Below, piece after piece: positions 1-8,030 of a stretch of DNA of 22,825 nucleotides. The position numbers were made by a program, and so were the translations under genes. The notes under the pieces are model-generated. The model ran no database searches and was not told the origin of the DNA. It saw only the letters and a program-made list of their open reading frames with translations. This DNA comes from JBFEYJ01 sp041563315 (lineage in GTDB: Bacteria > Pseudomonadota > Gammaproteobacteria > Thiohalomonadales > Thiohalomonadaceae), in assembly GCA_041563315.1 (NCBI GenBank), contig JBFFNE010000046.1, forward strand, positions 1 through 22,825. The letters run 5' to 3'. The first letter of the stretch is position 1; each line of letters starts with the position of its first letter.

Positions 1-1266
1 AGTGGCCATAACGTCCGCTTACTGGAAGGACGCATGCCCGATAGCAAGGTGGTTGTCTGGCTGGTCGAATCTCCTGTCCATTTTTCGCGCGAAGGGGGGC
101 TCTACACCGCCCCCGATGGTCATGACTGGGCGGACAATGCCGAGCGTTTTGCCCTATTCAGCCGTACTGTGGTGGAGATCGCGATGAACCGCGCGGGACT
201 GAACTGGCAACCGGAGGTAGTTCACAGCAATGACTGGCAGACGGGACTCGTTCCCGCTCTGCTTAGTCTGGAGGTTAGCCGCCCCGGAACGGTCTTCTCC
301 ATCCACAATCTTGCTTATCAGGGGGTCTTTCCCTACCGAACCTTTGCCCAGTTGGCGCTACCGGCCGCCCTCTGGTCCTATCGCTCGCTGGAATACTACG
401 GCAAGCTCTCGTTTATCAAGGGTGGCCTGGTCTTTGCCGATCGCCTCAGTACAGTCAGCCCCACCTATGCCAAGGAGATCGGCACTCCGACCCTGGGTTA
501 TGGACTGGATTCCTTGCTGCGTTATCGCTGCGACAGATTGACCGGCATACTCAATGGCGTGGACTATAGCGTGTGGGACCCAAGCAGCGATCCTCTCATT
601 GACACCCCCTACACCGCCGAACAACCTGCCGGCAAAGCAAACAACAAACACGCCCTGCAACGCCATTTCGGTTTGCCACAGAAAGCGACGCCTTTGCTAG
701 GGATGGTCAGCCGCATGGTAGAACAGAAAGGCATCGACCTGGTGCTGAGTGCCATCCCAAAACTGCTCGACGTCCCGTTTCAGCTGGTCATCCTTGGTAG
801 CGGGGAGAAACGTTTCGAGAAAGCCGCCCTGACTCTGGCAAAACGTTATCCCCAACAGATCGGGGTAAGCATCGGCTATGACGAGTCTCTCGCCCACCTT
901 ATCGAAGCCGGTGCCGATATGTTCCTGATGCCTTCACGCTTCGAGCCCTGTGGACTAAACCAGCTCTATAGCTTACGTTACGGGACGCTTCCTGTGGTCC
1001 ATAAAACCGGCGGTCTGGCCGATACCGTGACCCATACCACCCCGCAGAGCCTAAAGGATGGTACCGCTACCGGTTTCGTCTTCGAATTCCCGGACGTCGA
1101 GGGGCTGCTATGGGCAATCAAACAGGGCCTGGACTGCTATGAGAAGAGCGGCTGCTGGTCACAGGTCATGCAACATGCGATGCATCAGGACTTCAGCTGG
1201 GGCCACAGCGCCCGTCTCTACCTCTCTCTTTACCGCCAGGCCATACAGGACGCGGCCTCCATCTGA
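1..1266 (+). CDS. glgA: Glycogen synthase (ADP-glucose type), 3' part; N-terminus outside window
   Basis: Transfers glucose from ADP-glucose to the growing alpha-1,4-glucan in the cytoplasm (glycosyltransferase family 5). The frame is open from base 1, so 421 residues are visible. The family is usually about 470-490 residues, so roughly 60 N-terminal residues including the KxGGL ADP-glucose loop are missing. Visible marks are HSNDWQTGL in the N-terminal Rossmann domain, the inter-domain LTGILNGVDYSVWDP, then in the C-terminal domain GMVSRMVEQKG, the catalytic-region PSRFEPCGLNQLYSLRYG and the nucleotide-binding KTGGLADTV. An internal ATG at 34 is not the true start because homology continues upstream of it. 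The stop is followed after only a few bases by the ppc promoter. Identification is secure; only the 5' end is unknown. Confidence 0.95.
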   Translation, partial: SGHNVRLLEGRMPDSKVVVWLVESPVHFSREGGLYTAPDGHDWADNAERFALFSRTVVEIAMNRAGLNWQPEVVHSNDWQTGLVPALLSLEVSRPGTVFSIHNLAYQGVFPYRTFAQLALPAALWSYRSLEYYGKLSFIKGGLVFADRLSTVSPTYAKEIGTPTLGYGLDSLLRYRCDRLTGILNGVDYSVWDPSSDPLIDTPYTAEQPAGKANNKHALQRHFGLPQKATPLLGMVSRMVEQKGIDLVLSAIPKLLDVPFQLVILGSGEKRFEKAALTLAKRYPQQIGVSIGYDESLAHLIEAGADMFLMPSRFEPCGLNQLYSLRYGTLPVVHKTGGLADTVTHTTPQSLKDGTATGFVFEFPDVEGLLWAIKQGLDCYEKSGCWSQVMQHAMHQDFSWGHSARLYLSLYRQAIQDAASI

Positions 1267-1268
1267 GG

Positions 1269-1298
1269 TTACCATACGCCTCTATTCCGAGGTATAAT
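1269..1298 (+). promoter_or_regulatory. Candidate sigma-70 promoter for ppc
   Basis: A perfect TATAAT lies at 1293-1298. TTACCA at 1269-1274 (4 of 6 matches to TTGACA) lies 18 bases upstream. It sits immediately after the glgA stop and about 90 bases before the ppc ATG, so it would give ppc its own transcript. The predicted start point is near 1305. This is seen in sequence only; activity is inferred. Confidence 0.55.
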
Positions 1299-1309
1299 GG
1301 CCGGCTTTG

Positions 1310-1325
1310 TGTGAACCCGCTCACA
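1310..1325. promoter_or_regulatory. CRP-type palindrome TGTGA-N6-TCACA upstream of ppc
   Basis: The core TGTGA ACCCGC TCACA is a perfect match to the two half-sites and 6-base spacing of the CRP/Vfr family consensus. It lies just downstream of the predicted -10 at 1293-1298 (centre about +12) and 62 bases before the ppc ATG. At this position it would be expected to repress the upstream promoter. Alternatively it could activate an unrecognised promoter further down. As RNA it could also form a 5-bp hairpin, but no T-run follows, so a terminator is less likely. Confidence 0.5.
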
Positions 1326-1386
1326 TAACAGGGGTTTACTCTTCTGTGTGAGCAACCGGCAAACAACTCAAGGTGACGACCACATT

Positions 1387-4179
1387 ATGGCGGTTATCAG
1401 CGACAAAACACTCCGCGCACGGGTAAAGCTGTTCGGCAATCTGCTGGGCGAAGTCCTCCACGATCAAGCAGGCAGTGGTGTGCTGGAGGCAGTAGAAACA
1501 CTGCGCAAGGGCTACTTGGGCCTGCGTAAAAAAGAAAATAGCGCCAAGCGCCGCAAACTGGCCCGGTTCATCGAGACGCTCGATGCGCAGACACTGGTCC
1601 ATGTTGTCAGGGCATTCAGCCTCTATTTCAGCCTCGTGAATATCGCCGAGGAGGCCTATCAGCACCGGGAACGTCGCTTGCAGGTGCGCAGTGGCGGCCC
1701 GTTGTGGACCGGCTCCTTCGATTCCGTACTGCGGGAGTTTCACAAAGAGGGTGGCAGCCTTGAGGAGGTCAAGGCGGTGCTGGGGAAACTCGCGTACATG
1801 CCCGTGTTCACCGCCCATCCGACCGAGGCCAAGCGCCGCACCGTGATGGAAAATCTGCGCCGCATCTTCGTCACCAGTGAGCGGCTCAATGATCCCCGTC
1901 TGGGCAAGGAAGAGCGCGAGGAGATCCTCCGGCAGCTGCGCACCGAGATCCAGGTGCAATGGAAGACCGACGAGGTGCGCACGCAAAAGCCCGAGGTTCG
2001 CGACGAGATCAAGAACGGTCTGTTCTACTTTCGCGAAAGCCTGTTCAACGCCGTTCCCCAGGTTTACCGCAATCTGGAAAAGGCGGTACGGCGGATCTAC
2101 GGCGCTGATGCCGATATCACGGCGCCGACGGTGTTCAAGTTCGGCTCATGGATCGGCGGAGACCGTGACGGCAACCCCTTTGTTACGCCCGAAACCACCG
2201 CCCTGGCGGTCCGTCTGCAGCATCGCGAAATCCTGCGCGAATACCTGCGTCGCATCACCGATCTGAGTCACGTGCTGACCCATTCCAGCCTGTTGTGCCA
2301 GACCAGCGAGGCCTTCAACGCCAGTCTGGAACGGGACGAGGCGGCGTACCCGGAACCGTTCACCGACAAACCGGAACGTTTCCGCAGCGAACCCTACCGC
2401 CGCAAGCTCTATATCATGCGCCATCGGCTGCGCAAGAACCTGCATCTGGTCGAGGCGCAGATGGCCGGTAACGACGTGGACGCGTTCCACAGCGCCTATC
2501 GTACGGAACAGGAGTTTCTCACCGACCTCACCCAGATCCGCCAGTCGCTTATTGGACACGGCGATGGTTCCGTCGCCCGTGGAGAACTGCAGGACCTGAT
2601 CTGGCTGGTGGAGACCTTCGGTTTCTATTTGGTGCAGCTCGATGTGCGTCAAGAGTCGACCCGACACACCGAAGCGGTGGCCGAACTGCTGGCCAATCAG
2701 CCAGAGCCCATCGCCTATAACGCCCTCAATGAGGATGAGCGGCTGTCGGTCCTGTCAGAGCTTATCAGCAGGAACGAACCGCTGAGCATCGATCGCAGCA
2801 TTATCAGTGAACCGACTCGGGAGGCCATGGAGGTCTTCGAGGTGATGACGCGCATGCGCAAGGAGATCAGTACCAAGGCCTTCGGCAGTTATGTTATCTC
2901 CATGACCCATGCCGCCAGTCATGTGATGGAAGTCATGCTGCTGGCCCGCCAGGCCGGTCTGGTCGGGCGAATCAGTGGCAAATGGTACTGTGATATCAGT
3001 GTCAGTCCGCTGTTCGAAACCATTGAAGATCTGGAACACATTGAACCGGTGATGACCCGCCTGCTGGACACCCCGGTCTACGCCACTTTGCTTGCCAGCG
3101 CCGGCAACACCCAGGAGGTGATGCTGGGTTACTCGGACTCGTGCAAGGATGGTGGCATTCTCGCCTCCGGCTGGAATCTCTATCAGGCACAGCAGAAAAT
3201 CACCAGGCTGACCAATAGCCGCAACATTCATCTGCGCCTGTTCCACGGTCGCGGAGGCACTATCGGACGTGGTGGCGGTCCGACCCATGAGGCGATCCTG
3301 GCGCAGCCTGATGGCACCGTGCATGGTGAGATCAAATTCACCGAGCAGGGGGAGGTGCTGTCCAACAAGTACAGCAACCTGGAAACGGCCGTGTACGAAC
3401 TGACCATGGGCGTCAGTGGCCTGCTCAAGGCCAGCCGCTGCCTGGTCTGTGAGCCCAAGCCGGACAACGAGGAGTACCACGAGATCATGGACCAGCTCGC
3501 CGAGAGCGGCGAGGAGGCATACCGTGAACTGACCGACCGCACTCCTGGCTTCCTCGACTATTTCTATGAAGCGACCCCGGTATCGGAAATCGGTCTGCTC
3601 AATATCGGCTCCCGCCCCTCCCATCGCAAAAAGGGTGATCGGTCCAAATCCTCGGTGCGGGCTATCGCCTGGGTCTTCGGTTGGGCTCAATCACGCCACA
3701 CGATGCCGGCCTGGTATGGTATCGGCACGGCGCTGCAGCAGTGGCTTGATGATGATGAGCAACGCACGGAAAAGCTCAAAGAGATGTATCGAGAGTGGCC
3801 GTTCTTCCGTGCCCTGCTCAGTAACACACAAATGTCGCTGTTCAAGGCCGACATGGGCATCGCCCGGGAATACACGGAGCTGCAGAAGGACCGCAGCGTA
3901 GCCGAACCGATCTACACCCGCATTCGAGATGAGCATGGGACGACGGTCAAATACATCCTCGATGTCGCCCAGCTGCACGGGCTGCTGGAGGAAACGCCGA
4001 CCCTTGCCCTCTCACTGAGCCGGCGTAACCCCTACCTGGATCCGCTGAACCACATTCAGATAACACTGCTCAAACGTTATCGCAGCGAAACGCTCAGCGA
4101 CAGCGAACGAGAGCAGTGGCTGGAACCGTTGCTGCGGTCGATCAATGCCATCGCCGCCGGCATGCGCAATACGGGTTGA
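1387..4179 (+). CDS. ppc: Phosphoenolpyruvate carboxylase
   Basis: Carboxylates phosphoenolpyruvate with bicarbonate to oxaloacetate, an anaplerotic cytoplasmic enzyme that works as a tetramer. Visible family marks are FTAHPTEAKRRT with the catalytic His near residue 144, GSWIGGDRDGNP, GYSDSCKDGG, the glycine-rich FHGRGGTIGRGGGPTHEA, and the C-terminal MRNTG that closes the active-site region. The length is 930 residues, slightly longer than E. coli Ppc (883). An in-frame GTG at 1348 would add 13 residues. I prefer the ATG at 1387 because AAGGTGA lies at good distance upstream and the extension (SNRQTTQGDDH...) looks like leader sequence. A promoter-like element and a CRP-type palindrome lie in the 120-base gap after glgA. 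Confidence 0.97.
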   Translation: MAVISDKTLRARVKLFGNLLGEVLHDQAGSGVLEAVETLRKGYLGLRKKENSAKRRKLARFIETLDAQTLVHVVRAFSLYFSLVNIAEEAYQHRERRLQVRSGGPLWTGSFDSVLREFHKEGGSLEEVKAVLGKLAYMPVFTAHPTEAKRRTVMENLRRIFVTSERLNDPRLGKEEREEILRQLRTEIQVQWKTDEVRTQKPEVRDEIKNGLFYFRESLFNAVPQVYRNLEKAVRRIYGADADITAPTVFKFGSWIGGDRDGNPFVTPETTALAVRLQHREILREYLRRITDLSHVLTHSSLLCQTSEAFNASLERDEAAYPEPFTDKPERFRSEPYRRKLYIMRHRLRKNLHLVEAQMAGNDVDAFHSAYRTEQEFLTDLTQIRQSLIGHGDGSVARGELQDLIWLVETFGFYLVQLDVRQESTRHTEAVAELLANQPEPIAYNALNEDERLSVLSELISRNEPLSIDRSIISEPTREAMEVFEVMTRMRKEISTKAFGSYVISMTHAASHVMEVMLLARQAGLVGRISGKWYCDISVSPLFETIEDLEHIEPVMTRLLDTPVYATLLASAGNTQEVMLGYSDSCKDGGILASGWNLYQAQQKITRLTNSRNIHLRLFHGRGGTIGRGGGPTHEAILAQPDGTVHGEIKFTEQGEVLSNKYSNLETAVYELTMGVSGLLKASRCLVCEPKPDNEEYHEIMDQLAESGEEAYRELTDRTPGFLDYFYEATPVSEIGLLNIGSRPSHRKKGDRSKSSVRAIAWVFGWAQSRHTMPAWYGIGTALQQWLDDDEQRTEKLKEMYREWPFFRALLSNTQMSLFKADMGIAREYTELQKDRSVAEPIYTRIRDEHGTTVKYILDVAQLHGLLEETPTLALSLSRRNPYLDPLNHIQITLLKRYRSETLSDSEREQWLEPLLRSINAIAAGMRNTG

Positions 4180-4208
4180 CCTCCCTCTGGAAAAGCGTCC
4201 CTGCCTGG

Positions 4209-4232
4209 CTATAGTAACTATGGGTTTTTTTT
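4209..4232 (+). terminator. Weak terminator-like hairpin plus T-run after ppc
   Basis: A short stem (CTATAG / CTATGG with one G-U pair around TAA, 4209-4223) is followed by eight T at 4225-4232. The stem is AT-rich and only about 6 bp. It may attenuate ppc transcription before the next small gene, but it is a poor intrinsic terminator. Confidence 0.3.
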
Positions 4233-4263
4233 ATTTAGTCGATTATTACAGGCAAGGGGCACC

Positions 4264-4467
4264 ATGCACATCCAGACACTCCGCAGCATCGCAAAAGAAC
4301 AAGGTATCAAGGCCGGTCGCATGGCAAAGGCTGAGATCATCCGCACCATCCAACGGGTAGAGGGCAACTTCGACTGCTTCAAAACAGCAGTCGATGGCCA
4401 TTGTGACCAGGGGGAATGCGCCTGGCGAGAGGACTGCCTTCCTGCCAACACAAAAGCGGCATCCTGA
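4264..4467 (+). CDS. Small SAP/Rho-N-like protein with four cysteines
   Basis: The protein has 67 residues. Residues 1-35 (MHIQTLRSIAKEQGIKAGRM then AKAEIIRTIQ) have the helix-turn-helix-like pattern of SAP / Rho-N-terminal domains, which bind nucleic acid. The C-terminal half carries Cys38, Cys47, Cys52 and Cys58 around a WREDC motif, which could bind a metal. Short proteins of this layout are widespread in proteobacteria, but I know of no established function. AAGGGG sits just upstream of the ATG as ribosome-binding site. It lies 84 bases after ppc and ends just before a strong terminator. Whether it has its own promoter is unclear. A role in nucleic-acid binding is inference from the domain pattern. 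Confidence 0.8.
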   Translation: MHIQTLRSIAKEQGIKAGRMAKAEIIRTIQRVEGNFDCFKTAVDGHCDQGECAWREDCLPANTKAAS

Positions 4468-4473
4468 AACGAC

Positions 4474-4499
4474 AAAAGCCCGGCATCGCCGGGCTTTTT
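4474..4499. terminator. Strong bidirectional intrinsic terminator
   Basis: The perfect 11-bp stem AAAAGCCCGGC / GCCGGGCTTTT has a 3-base loop (ATC) and ends in T5. The A-run on the left arm makes it work from both sides. It serves the small plus-strand gene ending at 4467 and panD arriving on the minus strand (stop at 4529). Confidence 0.9.
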
Positions 4500-4528
4500 C
4501 ATGTACGGCAACTGCCTGCCGTTGACAG

Positions 4529-4909
4529 TCAGGCGGCCTGCACCGGGATCGCATTGCTGCAGCGGGTCACCTCGTTGTGCTCATTGAGATAAACGAGTGA
4601 TGGCTTGTAGCTGGCCAATTCCTGCGAGTTAAGGCCAACATAGGCGCAGATAATGATGATATCGCCCGGGTTGGCCTTGTGCGCGGCGGCGCCGTTGACA
4701 GAGATCACACCCGAGCCGTCCTCGGCACGAATGGCGTAAGTGGTAAAACGCTCGCCATTGGTAACGTTGTAGATCTCAATCTGCTCGTATTCGCGGATCC
4801 CGGAGAGCTCAAGCAATTTGCCATCGATGGCGCAGGAACCCTCGTACTCAAGCTCGGAGTGGGTTACACGAGCGCGGTGCAGCTTGGCTTTCAACATGGT
4901 GCAAAACAT
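4529..4909 (-). CDS. panD: Aspartate 1-decarboxylase (pyruvoyl enzyme precursor)
   Basis: Decarboxylates L-aspartate to beta-alanine, the amine half of pantothenate. It has 126 residues, the family length. The self-processing site is Gly24-Ser25 in YEGSCAID. Cleavage there would make the small beta chain and the alpha chain with its N-terminal pyruvoyl group. The invariant NVTNGERFTTYAI and ISVNGAAAH stretches are present. The chosen start makes Gly24/Ser25 number as in E. coli PanD. The ATG four codons in has no clearly better ribosome site. It is separated from panC by 104 bases that hold a good promoter, so it is probably expressed independently of panBC although it lies directly downstream of them. 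Confidence 0.96.
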   Translation of the reverse strand: MFCTMLKAKLHRARVTHSELEYEGSCAIDGKLLELSGIREYEQIEIYNVTNGERFTTYAIRAEDGSGVISVNGAAAHKANPGDIIIICAYVGLNSQELASYKPSLVYLNEHNEVTRCSNAIPVQAA

Positions 4910-4944
4910 CTTCTGTCAGCATCCTCGGTGTTTGTGAATCGGTA

Positions 4945-4973
4945 ATTATGGGGGCACAGGACCCAAGGTTCAA
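4945..4973 (-). promoter_or_regulatory. Candidate sigma-70 promoter for panD
   Basis: On the minus strand TTGAAC (4968-4973) and CATAAT (4945-4950) are separated by exactly 17 bases. This matches the consensus at 4 of 6 and 5 of 6 positions. The predicted start is near 4938, about 30 bases before the panD ATG. Confidence 0.55.
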
Positions 4974-5013
4974 TCCGGGCGCCATCATTGCCACACAGAT
5001 AGTGTCAATAATA

Positions 5014-5862
5014 TCACAGATTTATCAAGAGGTTATCGATTAGTCGCGCCCTGCCCAAAAATGCCGCCGCAAGGATTACCAGCTCTCTCTCCCCCTCTGA
5101 GGGAAGGGCGAGGTCAGCGGCACGGCGAATACTGATGTAATCCGGGCGCAGGCCAGCGGCCGCTAGGCGCTCAGTGCACTGCTGCTCCAGTTGCCCCCAC
5201 GCCGTCTCCCCGTTCCGTATGCGCTCAGCCAGGGTTTGCAGGCTCTGGTACAGCTGCGGGGCGATTCGGCGCTCTTCAGTCGTCAGATAGCCATTGCGTG
5301 AGCTCAGGGCAAGGCCGTCCGTTGCACGCTCGGTAGGCACACCCACGATCGCCACGGAAAAATTGAGCTCGCTCGTCATCCGGCGCAATACGGTAAGCTG
5401 CTGATAATCCTTCTCGCCGAAACAGGCGACATCCGGTTGAACAATATTGAAAAATTTGGCCACGACCGTTGCCACGCCACGGAAATGGCCAGGACGCCTG
5501 GCGCCGCACAACACCTCGGACACACCTGGGACCTCGACGAATGTCAGCCCCTCCCTGCCATCGGGATAGACTTCTGCTTCCTGCGGACGAAACAGCAAGT
5601 CGACGCCGGCCTGTTGCAGCCTGTCGCTATCCTCACGGGGTGTATGCGGATAGGCCTCCAGATCTTCGCCCTGAGCAAACTGCAGCGGATTGACGAAGAT
5701 ACTCACCACCACGCGATCGGCCAGCTCACACGCCTTGGCAACCAGGGACAGATGGCCCTCATGCAGGTTGCCCATGGTCGGAACAAAGGCGATCCGCTCG
5801 CCGTTGGCGCGCCAGCCGGCCAGCAGCTGATGCACCTCGTTGATGGTTTCCAGTGTATGCAT
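5014..5862 (-). CDS. panC: Pantoate--beta-alanine ligase (pantothenate synthetase)
   Basis: Joins pantoate and beta-alanine using ATP, through a pantoyl-adenylate, to make pantothenate in the cytoplasm. The 282-residue length is normal. The nucleotidylyltransferase HIGH-type motif is HEGH at residues 34-37, within FVPTMGNLHEGHLSLV. FGEKDYQQL and ALSSRNGYL (the KMSKS-equivalent loop) follow in order. It starts 23 bases after the panB stop, so panB-panC are one transcript. The Shine-Dalgarno match is weak, which suggests partial coupling to panB translation. The beta-alanine substrate comes from the adjacent panD. Confidence 0.97.
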   Translation of the reverse strand: MHTLETINEVHQLLAGWRANGERIAFVPTMGNLHEGHLSLVAKACELADRVVVSIFVNPLQFAQGEDLEAYPHTPREDSDRLQQAGVDLLFRPQEAEVYPDGREGLTFVEVPGVSEVLCGARRPGHFRGVATVVAKFFNIVQPDVACFGEKDYQQLTVLRRMTSELNFSVAIVGVPTERATDGLALSSRNGYLTTEERRIAPQLYQSLQTLAERIRNGETAWGQLEQQCTERLAAAGLRPDYISIRRAADLALPSEGERELVILAAAFLGRARLIDNLLINL

Positions 5863-5885
5863 TGGGGGAATCCAGCCGTCAGGCT

Positions 5886-6683
5886 TCAGTCAAAACTGTG
5901 CTCATCGCCGGGAAAGGTGCCTGCCCTGACCTGCTGCACATAGGCCACGATTGCGGCGGCCACCGAGCCGGTATCCGCCAGAAAATCGTAGGAGAAGCTG
6001 GGACGCTTGCCTGGGGTAATGCCGAGTATGTCATAAAGAACCAGCACCTGACCGTCCGTATCCGGGCCGGCACCAATGCCGATGACCGGAATCGACAGCG
6101 CCTCGCTGATGCGGCTGGCCAGTTGACGGGGGATGCACTCCAGCACCAGCAGATCGGCGCCGGCCTGCTCCATCGCCAGGGCATCGGCCAGCATCGTCTC
6201 AGCGGTTTCAGTATCACGTCCCTGCACCCGATAGCCGCCCAGCTTGTGCACCGACTGTGGCAGCAGCCCCAAGTGGGCACAGACCGGCACACCGCGCTCA
6301 GCCAATGCGCCTACCGTCTCCACCATCAACGCTCCCCCCTCCAGCTTAACCATGTGCGCACCGCCCTCTTTCATCAGGCGTGCCGCACTGTGCATCGCTA
6401 TTTCAGGAGTGGCATAGGTCATGAAAGGGAGGTCGGCCACGACCATCGCCTTCTCGCAACCCCGGCGCACCAGGCGGGTATGATAGATCATCTCCTCCAG
6501 AGTCACTGGAATTGTGCTCTCCTGTCCCTGCAACACCATACCGAGAGAATCGCCGACGAGCGCCACCGCAACGCCTGCTTCGTCCAGCAGACGGGCAAAG
6601 CTGGCATCATAGGCGGTGAGGGCAGCGAACTTCTCTCCAGCCTCTTTCATCTTGCGCAGGGTAGCAACACTTACTCGGGACAT
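5886..6683 (-). CDS. panB: 3-methyl-2-oxobutanoate hydroxymethyltransferase
   Basis: Transfers a hydroxymethyl group from 5,10-methylene-THF to alpha-ketoisovalerate, giving ketopantoate, the first committed pantothenate step. It has 265 residues. Metal and substrate residues fall in LVGDSLGMVLQG (Asp45), ADLPFMTY (Asp84), MVKLEGG (Glu115) and PVCAHLGLLPQS, with the terminal IGIGAGPDTDGQVLV intact. It begins 7 bases after the upstream kinase stop and has little Shine-Dalgarno sequence, so translational coupling with that kinase is likely. The methylene-THF it uses is made by GlyA, whose gene lies near the right end of this window. No panE is present here. Confidence 0.97.
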   Translation of the reverse strand: MSRVSVATLRKMKEAGEKFAALTAYDASFARLLDEAGVAVALVGDSLGMVLQGQESTIPVTLEEMIYHTRLVRRGCEKAMVVADLPFMTYATPEIAMHSAARLMKEGGAHMVKLEGGALMVETVGALAERGVPVCAHLGLLPQSVHKLGGYRVQGRDTETAETMLADALAMEQAGADLLVLECIPRQLASRISEALSIPVIGIGAGPDTDGQVLVLYDILGITPGKRPSFSYDFLADTGSVAAAIVAYVQQVRAGTFPGDEHSFD

Positions 6684-6690
6684 GGCGAAC

Positions 6691-7335
6691 TCACAACATA
6701 GAAGGGATCGGATTAAAATAGTGGCGCCCGCGCGTTACCGAACGAATCTGTTCGAGCAGCATGATGTAGTCGCCATCACTGCTCGCCAGGTCTATCTCGG
6801 AGGCATTGACGATCAACAGCGGTGCACCGTCATAATCATAAAAGAAGCGTGCATAGGCATCCGTCACCCGCTTCAGGTAAGCGGCGTCGATATACTCCTC
6901 GCCACGTCGCGCCCGCCGCGCAATACGCTGCATCAGCACTTCCTCCGGTGCCTGCAAATAGATCACTAGGTCCGGCGCTGGTGCATCCACCGTCAACAGC
7001 TCATAGGCCTGTTCGTAGAGGTGCAACTCATCACTGTCCAGGGTGAGCTCGGCGAATAACCGATCCTTCTCCAGCATGAAGTCGGAGACACGTACCGGCT
7101 CAAACATATCGCCCTGACGCAACGCCTGCATCTGTCGCGCACGCTGGAACAGGAAAAACATCTGCACAGGCAGCGCCCCATCGCGCGGGTTCCGGTAGAA
7201 GCGCTCGAGAAAGGGATTCTCCTCTGCCCCCTCAAGTAGCAACTGGCTGCCAAAGGTTTCAGCGAGGCGACGTGCCAAGGTGGTCTTCCCCACCCCGATT
7301 GGCCCCTCGACGACAATAAAACGGGGATCGCTCAT
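6691..7335 (-). CDS. Deoxynucleoside kinase (dAdo/dGuo kinase-like)
   Basis: It has 214 residues and belongs to the deoxynucleoside kinase family, which phosphorylates deoxynucleosides for dNTP salvage. The P-loop GPIGVGKTT lies at residues 11-19, the substrate-site region PVRVSDFMLEKDRLFAE in the middle, and the arginine-rich lid RIARRARRGEEYID near residues 140-155. A helical tail with YDGAPLLIVN follows. AGGACACCA precedes the ATG. It sits between folK and panB, an arrangement found in several gammaproteobacteria. Substrate preference cannot be read from sequence, so no gene symbol is given. The start is supported by the ribosome site and by the P-loop being close to the N-terminus, as is normal. 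Confidence 0.88.
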   Translation of the reverse strand: MSDPRFIVVEGPIGVGKTTLARRLAETFGSQLLLEGAEENPFLERFYRNPRDGALPVQMFFLFQRARQMQALRQGDMFEPVRVSDFMLEKDRLFAELTLDSDELHLYEQAYELLTVDAPAPDLVIYLQAPEEVLMQRIARRARRGEEYIDAAYLKRVTDAYARFFYDYDGAPLLIVNASEIDLASSDGDYIMLLEQIRSVTRGRHYFNPIPSML

Positions 7336-7426
7336 TGGTGTCCTGCTTCGGCTTCTGAAACTGTCGTCAGGATATCATGTGCTGAGTGGCAGGTGCAGTC
7401 TTGACTCGCAGACACAGGTTGCAGGC

Positions 7427-7496
7427 GTAGGAGCGGCTTCCAGCCGCGACAGAGCGGAGGCGCTGCAGGCAAATCGCGGCAAGATGCCGCTCCTAC
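7427..7496. repeat. REP-type inverted-repeat element, copy 1
   Basis: Outer arms GTAGGAGCGGC (7427-7437) and GCCGCTCCTAC (7486-7496) are perfect inverted repeats. Each half is also a small hairpin, GCGGC/GCCGC with a 5-base loop, followed by CGA. This makes two REP units head to head around a 24-base spacer, in the 177-base gap between folK and the kinase gene. A second copy is at 15012-15065. The cruciform/hairpin could limit read-through or protect mRNA. Confidence 0.85.
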
Positions 7497-7512
7497 ACAT
7501 CGAACCTTGAAC

Positions 7513-8025
7513 CTATTCCTCATCGGCCTCGATAGCTGATAGTCCCTCGGGCGGACACGCCGCCTGCAATTCGCGCACGCTGCGCCCATCGGGTAACACC
7601 AGCTCCGGTGAAAGTTCGGCAAGGGGATAGAGAACAAAATTACGTTCGGCGATCCCTGGGTGAGGCACCTTCAGACGGTCGGTGTTGATAATCTCCGCCC
7701 CATAGAGCAACAGGTCCAGATCCAGGGTACGTGGTCCCCAGCGCTGTGGGCCACGCACGCGTCCCTGTGCATTCTCAATCGACTGCAGGGCATCGAGCAG
7801 CTCATGCGCATCAAGCCGGGTATCGATCATAGCCACCGCATTACAGTAATCAGGCTGGTCGGCGGGACCCATTGGGCGGCTGCGATAAAAACGGGAAAGC
7901 GCGGCAAGACGGCTAGCAGGAAGACGCCGCAGCGCCTCTACCGCTCTCACCAACTGTGCCTGGGGATCGGCAAGGTTGCTACCCAGCCCAATATAGGCCC
8001 GCACAAAGGTGCGCTGTACTGTCAC
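7513..8025 (-). CDS. folK: HPPK: 6-hydroxymethyl-7,8-dihydropterin pyrophosphokinase
   Basis: Moves pyrophosphate from ATP to hydroxymethyl-dihydropterin, the step before dihydropteroate synthase in folate synthesis. It has 170 residues. Visible signatures are YIGLGSNL, FYRSRPMGPADQPDYCNAV, and the magnesium-binding RWGPRTLDLDLLLYG with Asp102 and Asp104, then VPHPGIAERNFVLYPLAEL. The start codon is GTG at 8025, five bases after the pcnB stop. There is almost no Shine-Dalgarno sequence, so translation probably depends on ribosomes finishing pcnB. The pcnB-folK pairing is common in gammaproteobacteria. Confidence 0.96.
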   Translation of the reverse strand: MTVQRTFVRAYIGLGSNLADPQAQLVRAVEALRRLPASRLAALSRFYRSRPMGPADQPDYCNAVAMIDTRLDAHELLDALQSIENAQGRVRGPQRWGPRTLDLDLLLYGAEIINTDRLKVPHPGIAERNFVLYPLAELSPELVLPDGRSVRELQAACPPEGLSAIEADEE

Positions 8026-8030
8026 GGGGA

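Noticed and set aside
1348..1386. GTG at 1348 as ppc start
   Set aside because: The ATG at 1387 has a well-placed AAGGTGA, and the 13 extra residues do not resemble a PEPC N-terminus.
2755..3690. 311-residue minus-strand open frame
   Set aside because: It is antisense to ppc and arises from the GC-rich codon pattern.
4970..5003. Perfect TTGACA on the minus strand near the end of panC as the panD promoter
   Set aside because: No acceptable -10 lies 16-18 bases downstream; the TTGAAC/CATAAT pair at 4945-4973 fits better.
5853..6701. 282-residue plus-strand open frame
   Set aside because: It is antisense to panB, with low-complexity His/Gln-rich translation and no ribosome site.
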